Positions 8,620 through 16,767 of a DNA stretch of 64,000 nucleotides are shown here, one piece after another (within the stretch, counting starts at the first letter, position 1; each line of letters starts with the position of its first letter). The notes under the pieces are model-generated. The model made no database searches and was not told where the DNA came from. It saw only the letters and a list, made by a program, of their open reading frames with translations. Source of the DNA: JBOGNO01 sp050747245 (GTDB taxonomy: Bacteria; Acidobacteriota; Terriglobia; Acidiferrales; UBA7541). The stretch is from assembly GCA_050747245.1 (NCBI GenBank), contig JBOGNO010000008.1, positions 1 to 64,000 of the forward strand, written 5' to 3'. The translations under genes were made by a program, and so were the position numbers.

Positions 8620-10065
8620 GTGGCCGTTGCCAAGAATCAGCTTCGCAAGCTCGACCCATTCCGCTGGCTTGTGCCGCGCGAGCTCAAGCCCGGCATGCGC
8701 ACCGACGCGCTCATCTATGTGAGTGAGCGGCTGCTCGAACAAATTCTCGGCGATCTTTCGATTGAGCAGGCCATGAACGTCGCATTCCTTCCCGGAATTG
8801 TCGGCCGCTCTATGGCCATGCCGGATATTCATCAAGGCTACGGATTTCCCATCGGCGGCGTTGCCGCCACGGACATTCGCACGGGCGTTGTCTCGCCGGG
8901 CGGCGTGGGTTTCGACATCAATTGTGGAGTGCGCCTGCTCGCCAGCACCCTCGATCGTGGCGAAGTCACGCCGCGGCTGCGCGAACTCGTCAACCAGCTT
9001 TTCCGTGACGTTCCTTCGGGCGCCGGCTCGCAGGGCTCTGTCTCCTGCAGCTTCGACGAACTCGACGAGGTCCTCGAGCGCGGCGCGGCCTGGGTGGTCG
9101 AGCGCGGGTATGGTGAACCGGCCGACGTGGAGTTTTGTGAGGAATCGGGCGCGATGCGCGGCGCCGATCCGCACAAGGTTTCCGACCGCTCCCGGCAGCG
9201 AGGCCGCACGCAAATCGGCACGCTCGGCAGCGGCAATCACTTCCTCGAAGTGCAGTACGTAGAGAGAATTTTCGATGCGGCGGCGGCCGAATGTTTCGGT
9301 CTCCGTGAAAACCAAGTCGTCGTGTTGATCCATTGCGGCTCGCGCGGTCTGGGGCATCAAGTCTGCACCGATTTTCTGAAAATCATGAACGAAGCCATGC
9401 AGCGCTATTCCATATCGCTGCCCGATCGCCAACTCGCCTGCGTTCCCCTCAATTCACCCGAAGCGAAAGATTATCTCGCCGCCATGGCTGCGGCTGCGAA
9501 TTTCGCCTGGGCCAACCGTCAGGCCATTTCCCATTTCACTCGCGGTGGCTTTCGCCGCATCTTCGGCGAGGGCGTTGCTCTGCGCGTGGTGTACGACGTT
9601 GCTCACAATATCGCCAAACGCGAATGGCATCGCTCCGGCGGACAGGAACGAGAAGTCCTGGTGCATCGCAAGGGCGCCACACGATCTTTTCCCGCCGGCT
9701 CTCTCGAACTTCCCGCCGCTTATCAAAACATCGGCCAGCCGGTTTTCATTCCCGGTTCGATGGGCACTGCGAGTTACGTCCTCGTCGGCACGGATCGCGC
9801 CATGGAAGAAACATTCGGAACAGTCTGCCACGGAGCTGGACGCGCGCTTTCGCGCACGGCTGCGAAAAGAGGCCGCGACGCCCGCGTCGAAACTAAGAAA
9901 CTTGAGGAGCAGGGAATTATTCTTCGCTCCGAAACGCGCGACGGCATCCTCGAAGAAATTCCTGAAGCGTACAAGGATATTGACGCCGTTGTGGATGTCG
10001 TCCATGGCGCCGGCCTCGCCCGCAAAGTCGTCCGCCTCCGCCCCATGGGCGTCATCAAAGGCTGA
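8620..10065 (+). CDS. rtcB: RNA-splicing ligase RtcB (3'-phosphate/5'-OH RNA ligase)
   Basis: 481 residues, the usual RtcB length. RtcB joins RNA ends bearing 3'-phosphate or 2',3'-cyclic phosphate to 5'-OH, using GTP and Mn2+, in RNA repair or tRNA splicing. Metal- and GMP-binding motifs are present in order: SPGGVGFDINCGVRLL (Asp/Cys), GSGNHFLEVQ, HCGSRGLGHQ, VYDVAHN, GSMGTASYVLVG, and CHGAGRALSRTAAK, whose His is the guanylylated residue in known RtcB proteins. The start is a GTG placed just before the conserved N-terminus. No archease or RtcA-like partner is next to it. It sits downstream of the divergently oriented tRNA-Pro. Confidence 0.95.
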   Translation: MAVAKNQLRKLDPFRWLVPRELKPGMRTDALIYVSERLLEQILGDLSIEQAMNVAFLPGIVGRSMAMPDIHQGYGFPIGGVAATDIRTGVVSPGGVGFDINCGVRLLASTLDRGEVTPRLRELVNQLFRDVPSGAGSQGSVSCSFDELDEVLERGAAWVVERGYGEPADVEFCEESGAMRGADPHKVSDRSRQRGRTQIGTLGSGNHFLEVQYVERIFDAAAAECFGLRENQVVVLIHCGSRGLGHQVCTDFLKIMNEAMQRYSISLPDRQLACVPLNSPEAKDYLAAMAAAANFAWANRQAISHFTRGGFRRIFGEGVALRVVYDVAHNIAKREWHRSGGQEREVLVHRKGATRSFPAGSLELPAAYQNIGQPVFIPGSMGTASYVLVGTDRAMEETFGTVCHGAGRALSRTAAKRGRDARVETKKLEEQGIILRSETRDGILEEIPEAYKDIDAVVDVVHGAGLARKVVRLRPMGVIKG

Positions 10066-10131
10066 GAGGGTTTTTTCATTCGCTTTTTCTATTTTGAAAT
10101 TTCGCGACTTAAGAGAAATTCTCCTGGCGCC

Positions 10132-11730
10132 TCACGCGCTGGGAAGTTGGATGAGGCGAGCGTCCTCGATCGCGCTGATGGCGCGCACGGCGGCGAGGAT
10201 CGCGCCGCTCACTTCGCCGTCGAGGCGGATGAGTGCTACAGCGTCGGCGAGGTGATCTCGCGCATCGCGACGGCCCAGCGCGAACGTGGCGATATTCACT
10301 CCGAGATTCCCGAGCAAAGTTCCAATCTGGCCGATCACGCCGGGGACGTCCCGGCTGCGCGTGAGCAGAAGCGTGCCCTCGAGCGGTGCTTCGAGATCGA
10401 TGCCGTCCAAGCGCAGCACGCGCGGTGAAGAGGAGTGCATCACCGTTCCTTCGGCGGCAAGTTCGCGGCCATCGCTGATCATCGTGATTTCGATGGTGCT
10501 GGGAAACCCGCGCTCGCGCCGCCGCGTGGTTTCTTCCACCACCACGCCGCGCGCTGCGGCCACTTCGGCGGCGTTCACGAGATTCAATTTTTCGTCGAGC
10601 ACGCAATTGAGCACGCCCGCAAGAACGGCGCTGCGCAGCAAGTGCGTTCCCAGTTCCGCTGTTTCGCCTGAATAAACGATGCGGATGCGCGGCGCGCCGG
10701 CGTAATTCTCCAGCGGCGAAGCCTGCGCGACAAGCGAGCCCAGACGCTCGGCGAGATCGAGATACGGGCGGATGCGGCGATACTGCTCGGCAGAAAGCGC
10801 CGGCAAATTCACGGCGTTGCGGATGATTCCTTCGGCCAGATAATCGCGGACCTGCTGGGCGATGAGCGAGCCGACTTCCTCCTGCGCCTCGGCGGTTGAG
10901 CCGGCCACGTGCGGCGTGGCGATGACGTTCGGCAAGCCAACGAGCGGAGAATCGCAGGGAGGCTCGGAAGCGAACGTATCGAGCGCAGCGCCCGAAATTT
11001 TTCCGGAGCGCAGGGCTTCGGCAAGCGCCGCTTCGTCCACGAGTTCGCCGCGTGCGCAATTGATGATTCGCACGCCGCATTTCATCTGCGCGATAGCGCG
11101 AGCGTCAATGATTTTCTCCGTCGCAGGGCCGAGCGAGGCGTGCAGCGAAATAAAATCCGAAAGTGCGAGTAATTTTCCGAACGGAACCAGTTCGACTCCC
11201 ACTTCTTGAGCAACTTCGGCGCTGACGTAAGGGTCAGAAGCAAGGACGGTCATTTCAAATGCGCGGGCACGTGCCGCCACTTCCGTGCCCACGCGTCCGA
11301 GGCCGACGAGGCCTAGGGTTTTTCCACGAAGCTCGGTGCCCGCGGCGCCGGATTTTTCCCAGCGGCCCGCGCGCACGCTCGAAGCGAGCTGAGGCACGGC
11401 GCGGGCGAGCGCGAGCAGCAAGGCGAAAGTGTGTTCCGCCACGCTGACGGCGTTTCCACCGGGCGTATTCATCACCAGCACGCCGCGGCGAGTGGCGGCA
11501 TCGATATCGATGTTATCGACGCCGACTCCGGCGCGACCGACGACGCGCAATCGCGGCGCGCGTTCAAGAAATTCCGCGGTGACGCGCGTAGCGCTGCGCA
11601 CGATGAGCGCGTCCGCATCCGCGATGGCCGCCGCGAGCGCATCTGCGCCGTGCTCGGTCACGTCCCAGCTTTCCGCGCGCAGCAATGCGATTCCGCGATC
11701 GCTGATTTTATCGGCGACAATTATTTTCAC
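10132..11730 (-). CDS. serA: D-3-phosphoglycerate dehydrogenase
   Basis: 532 residues. The first step of serine synthesis: NAD-dependent oxidation of 3-phosphoglycerate to 3-phosphohydroxypyruvate. The substrate domain begins MKIIVADKISDRG; the NAD fold has GLVGLGRVGTEVAARA; the catalytic Arg/Glu/His region includes NCARGELVDE and TPHVAGSTAEAQEE. An intervening-domain region and a C-terminal ACT domain (LLLTRSRDVPGVIGQIGTLL) follow, which makes it the long form with potential serine feedback. The start was taken as GTG 11730, where homology begins; upstream in-frame sequence looks unlike the family. It is divergent from the yqeY-like gene, sharing a 90-base promoter region. Confidence 0.93.
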   Translation of the reverse strand: MKIIVADKISDRGIALLRAESWDVTEHGADALAAAIADADALIVRSATRVTAEFLERAPRLRVVGRAGVGVDNIDIDAATRRGVLVMNTPGGNAVSVAEHTFALLLALARAVPQLASSVRAGRWEKSGAAGTELRGKTLGLVGLGRVGTEVAARARAFEMTVLASDPYVSAEVAQEVGVELVPFGKLLALSDFISLHASLGPATEKIIDARAIAQMKCGVRIINCARGELVDEAALAEALRSGKISGAALDTFASEPPCDSPLVGLPNVIATPHVAGSTAEAQEEVGSLIAQQVRDYLAEGIIRNAVNLPALSAEQYRRIRPYLDLAERLGSLVAQASPLENYAGAPRIRIVYSGETAELGTHLLRSAVLAGVLNCVLDEKLNLVNAAEVAAARGVVVEETTRRRERGFPSTIEITMISDGRELAAEGTVMHSSSPRVLRLDGIDLEAPLEGTLLLTRSRDVPGVIGQIGTLLGNLGVNIATFALGRRDARDHLADAVALIRLDGEVSGAILAAVRAISAIEDARLIQLPSA

Positions 11731-11820
11731 GGTGTCGAGCTTGCTCGCTACCGAAGAAAGTGTCAATTCGCACGCTCCAATTCCGGCTGTGTTATTCTGG
11801 CGTTTCGCGAGAAGGAACAG

Positions 11821-12285
11821 GTGACGCAAGCGATGAGCCTGGTTGAAAAAATCCAGAAAGATTTGACCGCGGCGATGAAAGAAAAAAACGAGCTGCGGCT
11901 GAGCACGCTGCGCATGGTGAAGTCTGCGCTAAAGAACAAGGAAATCGAAAAAATCCGGCCGCTGGAGGAAGCGGAAGCGCTTGCCGTGCTCCAAACGATG
12001 GTGAAGCAGCGGCGCGAGTCCGTGGAACAGTTCACCAAGGGCGGGCGCACGGACCTGGCGGAACAAGAAGCGCGCGAGATTGTTTTCATCGAGGCGTATC
12101 TGCCCGCTGCGGCCGGCGATGAGGAAATGACGCGCGCCATCGAAGCCGCCATCGCCGAAACGGGAGCGAATTCTCCCAAGCACATGGGCGCGGTGATCAA
12201 AGCGGCGCGCGCGCATTTGGAGGGCAAGACCGTGGATGGCAAGGCGCTGAGTGATCGCGTGCGCGAGCGCCTGGCGAAACTGTAG
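11821..12285 (+). CDS. GatB/YqeY domain-containing protein
   Basis: 154 residues, all helical, matching the YqeY family (about 150 residues) related to the tail domain of GatB. Typical motifs are LRLSTLRMVKSALKNKEIE, VKQRRESVEQF, GGRTDLAEQE, FIEAYLP and the C-terminal MGAVIKAARAHLEGKTVDGK. The role is not firmly known; a tRNA-binding or aminoacylation-linked function is suggested by the GatB relation. AAGGA lies 5 bases before GTG 11821, so that start is preferred over ATG 11833, which would be too far from the site. Confidence 0.9.
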   Translation: MTQAMSLVEKIQKDLTAAMKEKNELRLSTLRMVKSALKNKEIEKIRPLEEAEALAVLQTMVKQRRESVEQFTKGGRTDLAEQEAREIVFIEAYLPAAAGDEEMTRAIEAAIAETGANSPKHMGAVIKAARAHLEGKTVDGKALSDRVRERLAKL

Positions 12286-12317
12286 GCCGCGCGCATGCGC
12301 GGCGGAAATTTTCTCCG

Positions 12318-12947
12318 ATGCCGCTTCCCGAAACGATTCCCGTCCGTTACACAGAAGAAGAAGCCGAATACCTGAGCCTTCGTCCGGTGGTGAAGCAAAC
12401 ATTTCGCGCCGCCGAACTGGTCGACATGGTGCTGAGCGTCGCAGGAAAAAATCCCGAACGCATTCAGAAAATTCTGCACTCCGGCACGGTGGTGTTTCAT
12501 TCCTACCGATACTGGTGGACAGGAATTGAGGCGAGCGCGGAGGAATTGAGCTCGCTGCTGTCCGCTTATCCCGATGCGAATCCGGAGCGGCGGTTCGAAG
12601 CTGCGTCGTGCACGGCGGTGATTATTGAATGGCAAGGAAATCCTCCGCGGCATTCTGCGGAAATCCGGCGCGAGGCGGCTTCGCGAAAAAAAATTTTCCG
12701 TACGCGAAGTTTCTGGGACTGCTTGGTCGCCGCGGCGCGGCCGGAAGAATTGGCGTACCGCGAATATTCCTATGGTCTCCGCGGGGACATTTTTGCTCTG
12801 AAGCTGAGCGCAGAAGAGGCTGCGAGGATCGAGCGCGATGCGCGAAGGCTCGCTGCGCGCGCGCTCGAAAAACAACTGGCGGGGCTGGGCTCCGCCTCGT
12901 CCGTTCTTTTTGTTTGCCCGCGAAGGGGCCCCCCGCCGCAGGAATGA
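12318..12947 (+). CDS. Hypothetical protein, unknown
   Basis: 209 residues, not recognised. It starts 32 bases after the YqeY-like gene in the same direction, so the two are probably co-transcribed. It is soluble, without a signal or membrane segment. It contains a Tyr/Trp-rich patch (VVFHSYRYWWTGIEAS), a Cys pair far apart and an Arg/Ala-rich helical C-terminus. The last 20 residues (SVLFVCPRRGPPPQE region) are less protein-like. The ribosome site is weak. Likely real because of its position and codon composition. Confidence 0.55.
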   Translation: MPLPETIPVRYTEEEAEYLSLRPVVKQTFRAAELVDMVLSVAGKNPERIQKILHSGTVVFHSYRYWWTGIEASAEELSSLLSAYPDANPERRFEAASCTAVIIEWQGNPPRHSAEIRREAASRKKIFRTRSFWDCLVAAARPEELAYREYSYGLRGDIFALKLSAEEAARIERDARRLAARALEKQLAGLGSASSVLFVCPRRGPPPQE

Positions 12948-13038
12948 ACCCTCTGTGGATACCTTTAGGCAGGACAACTCCTGGCTCATGAAGACGGACC
13001 TCTCCAGCATTTTCCTGGCTGCTGGAGGGGGAAAAGGG

Positions 13039-13120
13039 GGTTCCAGTACCGGAATTGAAGATGACGTCCTGATAGAAGGCTTCGGGACGCAAAAGGCGCA
13101 TTTTTGTGGTTCCAGTACCG
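13039..13120. repeat. Paired repeat GGTTCCAGTACCG, 69-base period
   Basis: GGTTCCAGTACCG followed by a degenerate GAATTGAAG/AGTTTGAAAG occurs at 13039 and at 13108. The DNA between holds a short GTCC/GGAC hairpin. A frame through both copies exists on each strand, but neither has a ribosome site. The nature of the repeat is unknown. Confidence 0.55.
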
Positions 13121-13317
13121 AGTTTGAAAGTGCCGTTAATGTGGCGATTGATTTTTTGGATGTTGCTGATATTTGGTAGTTTAACGATTGAATCAATATT
13201 TTGGTGCGGCGATTGATTTCTGCTGGAGGTCGGAGGATCGAGGTTGGAGGTTGGAGTGCGACACCCCCCCCGGCCCGTGGGGCACGGCTCGTAAACTTGG
13301 AATTCGTAACTCGCATA

Positions 13318-13400
13318 TGTGTCTCGATTAGAATTTGCTTCGAGCGTTTGTTTTCATTGACTTAGCCCCGATCTTGTTTCTGCGCGTGTCTCGATTAGAA
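13318..13400 (-). repeat. 67-bp-period dimer repeat, copy 1
   Basis: On the minus strand the pattern is TTCTAATCGAGACA(CG), 21 bases, a central AAGTCAATGAAAACAAAC, 12 bases, then TTCTAATCGAGACACA. Motif starts are exactly 67 bases apart and the central box is exactly 37 bases from the first motif start. This is the same geometry as the two copies near 56.5-56.8 kb. No gene is associated with it. Confidence 0.75.
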
Positions 13401-13731
13401 ATTACCTCTCCCTCTGAAGATAGGCATGAGGGAAATTGTCCCACGTCCTGCTAAATTGTTTGATTTCAATAAGCTAATTATAGCACAGGTTAAGCAGGAA
13501 GTCAAGTACTGGGACTAGGAATACTACTCATCGGCCGTGAGCCCGGCGCCACAAATACAAGAGCTCGCAACTGCCGTTGTGGGATCAGTGTAAGTCTACG
13601 TACTCGGATTTGGCTGCGCGGAGGCGAAAGGGGTGGGATGGGCTTAACGGTACAAAAAAGAGTCGAAGAGTCTGATTAGAGATTCTTCGGGCCGTAAGGC
13701 GGCCCTCTGAATGACAACGACGGAGAGACGT

Positions 13732-16647
13732 CTATCGCAAGTTTGCGTACTCTGCTCGGGCCTGCTTGAGGATGGGGATGTCGGGGTCGGCGTCCTTCCA
13801 GAGGGTGAAGAAATCATTGTAGGCGGCACGGGATTTGGCGGTGTCGCCTGCGATGGCGTAGGCGCGGGCGAGGCCGAGATGGGCTAGTGCGCCGACGGGT
13901 TCGTTTGCCACAATTCCGCGATGGTCGAGGATTTTCTGGAACTCGCTAGCGGCTTCGTGGCCTTGATGCAGCGCCAGACACGCTTCTCCACGCACGTAGA
14001 CTGGAACAAGCGGAGTGGAGCCCAACTCGTAAGGGGCGGCGGTCCGAAGGGCTTCGACGGCTTTGGAAGGATCCTTGCGGTCCAGCGCGAGCTGAGCGTG
14101 AAGCGTCGGCAGATAGATGGTCTGAACCAGCGTGTCCTCTGGGAAGCGCTTCGATAGATCATCGGCGAGTGCCTGTGCCCGAACCGCATCCCCTGCCAAG
14201 GCCAGCGCGAGAGCCGCTGCGTACTGCACATCGCGGCCCGTCGAAAGCCGGAGCGCCGCGGCAACTCGCTCGCGAGCCTTGGCCGCATTGCCGAGGAGGG
14301 CCTCCCAGATGCCCGCATCGGCTTCATAGCTCGCGGCCACTTCCTTCTCTTCCGCGTTCACGGCAGAGGCCACCGCTCGGCGGGAAAACTCTCTGGCCTT
14401 TCCAAGCTTGCCAAAATAGGCGGCAGTATCGTCCTCCAAACCCAGGAAGATATCTTCTGCTCCCGGCTTGCCCGCACTCCAGTTGACCTGCTGCGCCATA
14501 CCTGACGCATCATTCTGCAAGAAGGCAAGCCGATAGAGGGTGATCCGGAGGCTAGGAGAATCGAAGTTTTTCGACTGCGCCTCTTCGGCTGTGGAGCGGG
14601 CCTCCTCGAGGCGGTTCAGTTTGAGATAGGCAGTGCCAAGCTCAGCATAAGCCACGCCATTAGGGTGGAGGCGGAGGGACTCACCGGCTTCCGCTAAGGC
14701 TTTATCATTTTGGCCGAGTTGATTGTCGATGTCGGCCAAGTCCACTCGCGGCACCCAATCTCGCGGATAGGTCTGCGCCCAGAGCTCATAGACCTGGCGC
14801 GCCTTTTCCAGGTCCCCGACTGAGATGTGATAGTAGTGAGACTCGATGTAGAACTTCTCCAGCTCGCTCGCCGGTTCGCGCAAGTCGTAGGCCTTCCGGC
14901 TGTTCTCGGACCCAACGGTAATCTCGCCAAGATTTCTGTACATCATCCCGAGCCTGGCATAAGCCATGGCAAAATGGGGGTCGAGGTGGACGGCTCGCTC
15001 TAAGAAGGGCACGGCGGCGGCCCAGTCGCTTGCCGCCGAGGCTTTCCGTCCCAGACTATAAGCCTGCAGGGCTTCGAACGATGGCGTAGTGGCCTGCTCA
15101 AGAGGGGTGTCAAACTTCTGCACCGTGATCCCCGACTCGCCCAATTTGGTGCGAATCTCCGTGGCGGCTTTACCCAAGGCATCGAGGATTTGATTCTTGT
15201 CTGTGGCCTGAGCTTCCGCACTGGCCAGGGATTCGCCGCTTATGCAATTGACGGCCTTTACCGTCAGAAGGTATTGCGTGCCAATTTGCGCGATCGATCC
15301 GTCCAACACAGCGGCGCTGCCTGTGCGCTGGCATAGTTCGCGCGCGATGTCCGGAGTAAGCTTGGCATCCGGTCTCTGACCCATCAACTTCAGAGTCTGC
15401 TGCATCTGCTGGTCCGAAATAATGCTCAGGAAGGGTGATTGCTCCAGCTGCACGGAAAGACCCTGCCGTAGCGCTTCGTCAAATACAGCGTCGCCCGTGG
15501 TGTTCGTAAAGTCGGCGAGAACTATGGTGTCTCTTTCGGTGAGTGCGTGGGCCTTGCGGGAATAGAACAACCAACCAGTCAAGGCCAACGCGATGAAGAC
15601 TACAGCCGCGCCTGCGTAAACTATCCGGCGTTGCGTTCTTTTCCGCGCGTCACGCGGAGGGCGGGTCTCGTCGGCTCGAGGAATCTGGCCGGGGCGCACA
15701 GCGGCAGAGAGATCCTTCTTCCCAACTGCGTCGGGACTCAGGATGACACCGCTTCCTCCTGGCGGCGCCAGGATTCGGGCGGTTTCGGTATCGCGCTTGA
15801 GGCGCTGCAAATCGGCGCGAATGTCGGCAGCGCTCTGATAGCGCAGCTTGCGATCCTTTTCGAGCGCCTTCGAGATGATGCGTTCGAGCTCCGCGGGCAC
15901 ATCGGGATTCAGGCGCACGGACGCGGCCGGCGCTTTGTGCAGGATGGAGTCGATCAATGCGGCGGCAGTTTCTCCGCGAAATGGTTGGACGCCGGTCGCC
16001 ATTTCGTAGAGCACGACGCCAAACGAAAACAGGTCGGTGCGCGCGTCGAGTGGATTGCCGAGGGTCTGCTCTGGAGACATATACGCGGCGGTGCCGATGG
16101 TCGAGCCGGGAGCTGTCAGCGAGGGATCTGCGAAATCCGCCGTGGGCATGGCCGATTCGCTGGCCGCGCCACGAACGGGAGTAAGTTTCGCGAGGCCGAA
16201 ATCGAGAATTTTGGCCTGTCCGCGGTCGGTGATGAAAATGTTGGCGGGCTTGATGTCGCGATGAACGATACCCTTCGCGTGGGCGGCTTCGAGGGCGTCG
16301 GTGACTTGAATCGCGATGTCTAGAGTTTCCTCGAGTGGAAGCGGCTTCCCGGCGATGCGGTGCTTGAGAGTATTGCCCTCCATTAATTCCATCGACAGAA
16401 ATGGTCGCCCATCGTGCTGGCCGATTTCGTAAATGGTGCAAATGTTGGGATGGTTCAGAGCGGAAGCGGCGCGGGCTTCGCGCTGGAAGCGTTCGAGGGC
16501 ATAGAGATCGCGAGAGAGCTCATCGGGCAGGAATTTCAAGGCGACATGGCGGCCGAGGGTCAAGTCTTCGGCTTCGTAAACCACGCCCATGCCCCCACCG
16601 CCGAGTTTTTCGAGGACGCGATAGTGCGAAATGGTTTTGCCAAGCAT
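13732..16647 (-). CDS. Membrane Ser/Thr protein kinase with TPR sensor region
   Basis: 971 residues. The N-terminal Hanks-type kinase (about residues 1-280) has GGGGMGVVYEAED, catalytic Lys38 in VALKFL, HRDIKPANIF, DFGLAKL and MSPEQ. One membrane span (IVYAGAAVVFIALALTGWLF) follows near residue 350. The outer region begins with a domain of about 130 residues (TIVLADFTNTTGDAVFDEAL, AAVLDGSIAQIGTQYLLTV) often found in acidobacterial kinases, then about ten TPR-like helix pairs to the C-terminus. It should phosphorylate Ser/Thr substrates in the cytoplasm in response to something bound by the TPR part (inference). The gene stands alone. Confidence 0.93.
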   Translation of the reverse strand: MLGKTISHYRVLEKLGGGGMGVVYEAEDLTLGRHVALKFLPDELSRDLYALERFQREARAASALNHPNICTIYEIGQHDGRPFLSMELMEGNTLKHRIAGKPLPLEETLDIAIQVTDALEAAHAKGIVHRDIKPANIFITDRGQAKILDFGLAKLTPVRGAASESAMPTADFADPSLTAPGSTIGTAAYMSPEQTLGNPLDARTDLFSFGVVLYEMATGVQPFRGETAAALIDSILHKAPAASVRLNPDVPAELERIISKALEKDRKLRYQSAADIRADLQRLKRDTETARILAPPGGSGVILSPDAVGKKDLSAAVRPGQIPRADETRPPRDARKRTQRRIVYAGAAVVFIALALTGWLFYSRKAHALTERDTIVLADFTNTTGDAVFDEALRQGLSVQLEQSPFLSIISDQQMQQTLKLMGQRPDAKLTPDIARELCQRTGSAAVLDGSIAQIGTQYLLTVKAVNCISGESLASAEAQATDKNQILDALGKAATEIRTKLGESGITVQKFDTPLEQATTPSFEALQAYSLGRKASAASDWAAAVPFLERAVHLDPHFAMAYARLGMMYRNLGEITVGSENSRKAYDLREPASELEKFYIESHYYHISVGDLEKARQVYELWAQTYPRDWVPRVDLADIDNQLGQNDKALAEAGESLRLHPNGVAYAELGTAYLKLNRLEEARSTAEEAQSKNFDSPSLRITLYRLAFLQNDASGMAQQVNWSAGKPGAEDIFLGLEDDTAAYFGKLGKAREFSRRAVASAVNAEEKEVAASYEADAGIWEALLGNAAKARERVAAALRLSTGRDVQYAAALALALAGDAVRAQALADDLSKRFPEDTLVQTIYLPTLHAQLALDRKDPSKAVEALRTAAPYELGSTPLVPVYVRGEACLALHQGHEAASEFQKILDHRGIVANEPVGALAHLGLARAYAIAGDTAKSRAAYNDFFTLWKDADPDIPILKQARAEYANLR

Positions 16648-16767
16648 AACGCGGGGCTATCCCTGGCAGGGTATGTTAGGCAGCGCGTGGAGGCAAGTCA
16701 ACGCGTGGCGGAGAAGCTTCGAATCGCGTAAAGAGAGACGGGAACGAGCGAGGCTGCGGGCGGGGGA

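Larger units (their letters stand above)
12948..13731. other. Repeat-bearing intergenic region
   Basis: 784 bases without a convincing gene. It holds two different paired repeats: GGTTCCAGTACCG at 13039 and again 69 bases on, and TGTCTCGATTAGAA at 13320 and again 67 bases on. Part of it (13440-13500) is AT-rich compared with its surroundings. Confidence 0.6.

Noticed and set aside
12838..13179. Open frame through the GGTTCCAGTACCG pair (plus strand), and its counterpart on the minus strand
   Set aside because: No ribosome site; the frame contains a DNA repeat and does not resemble a family.
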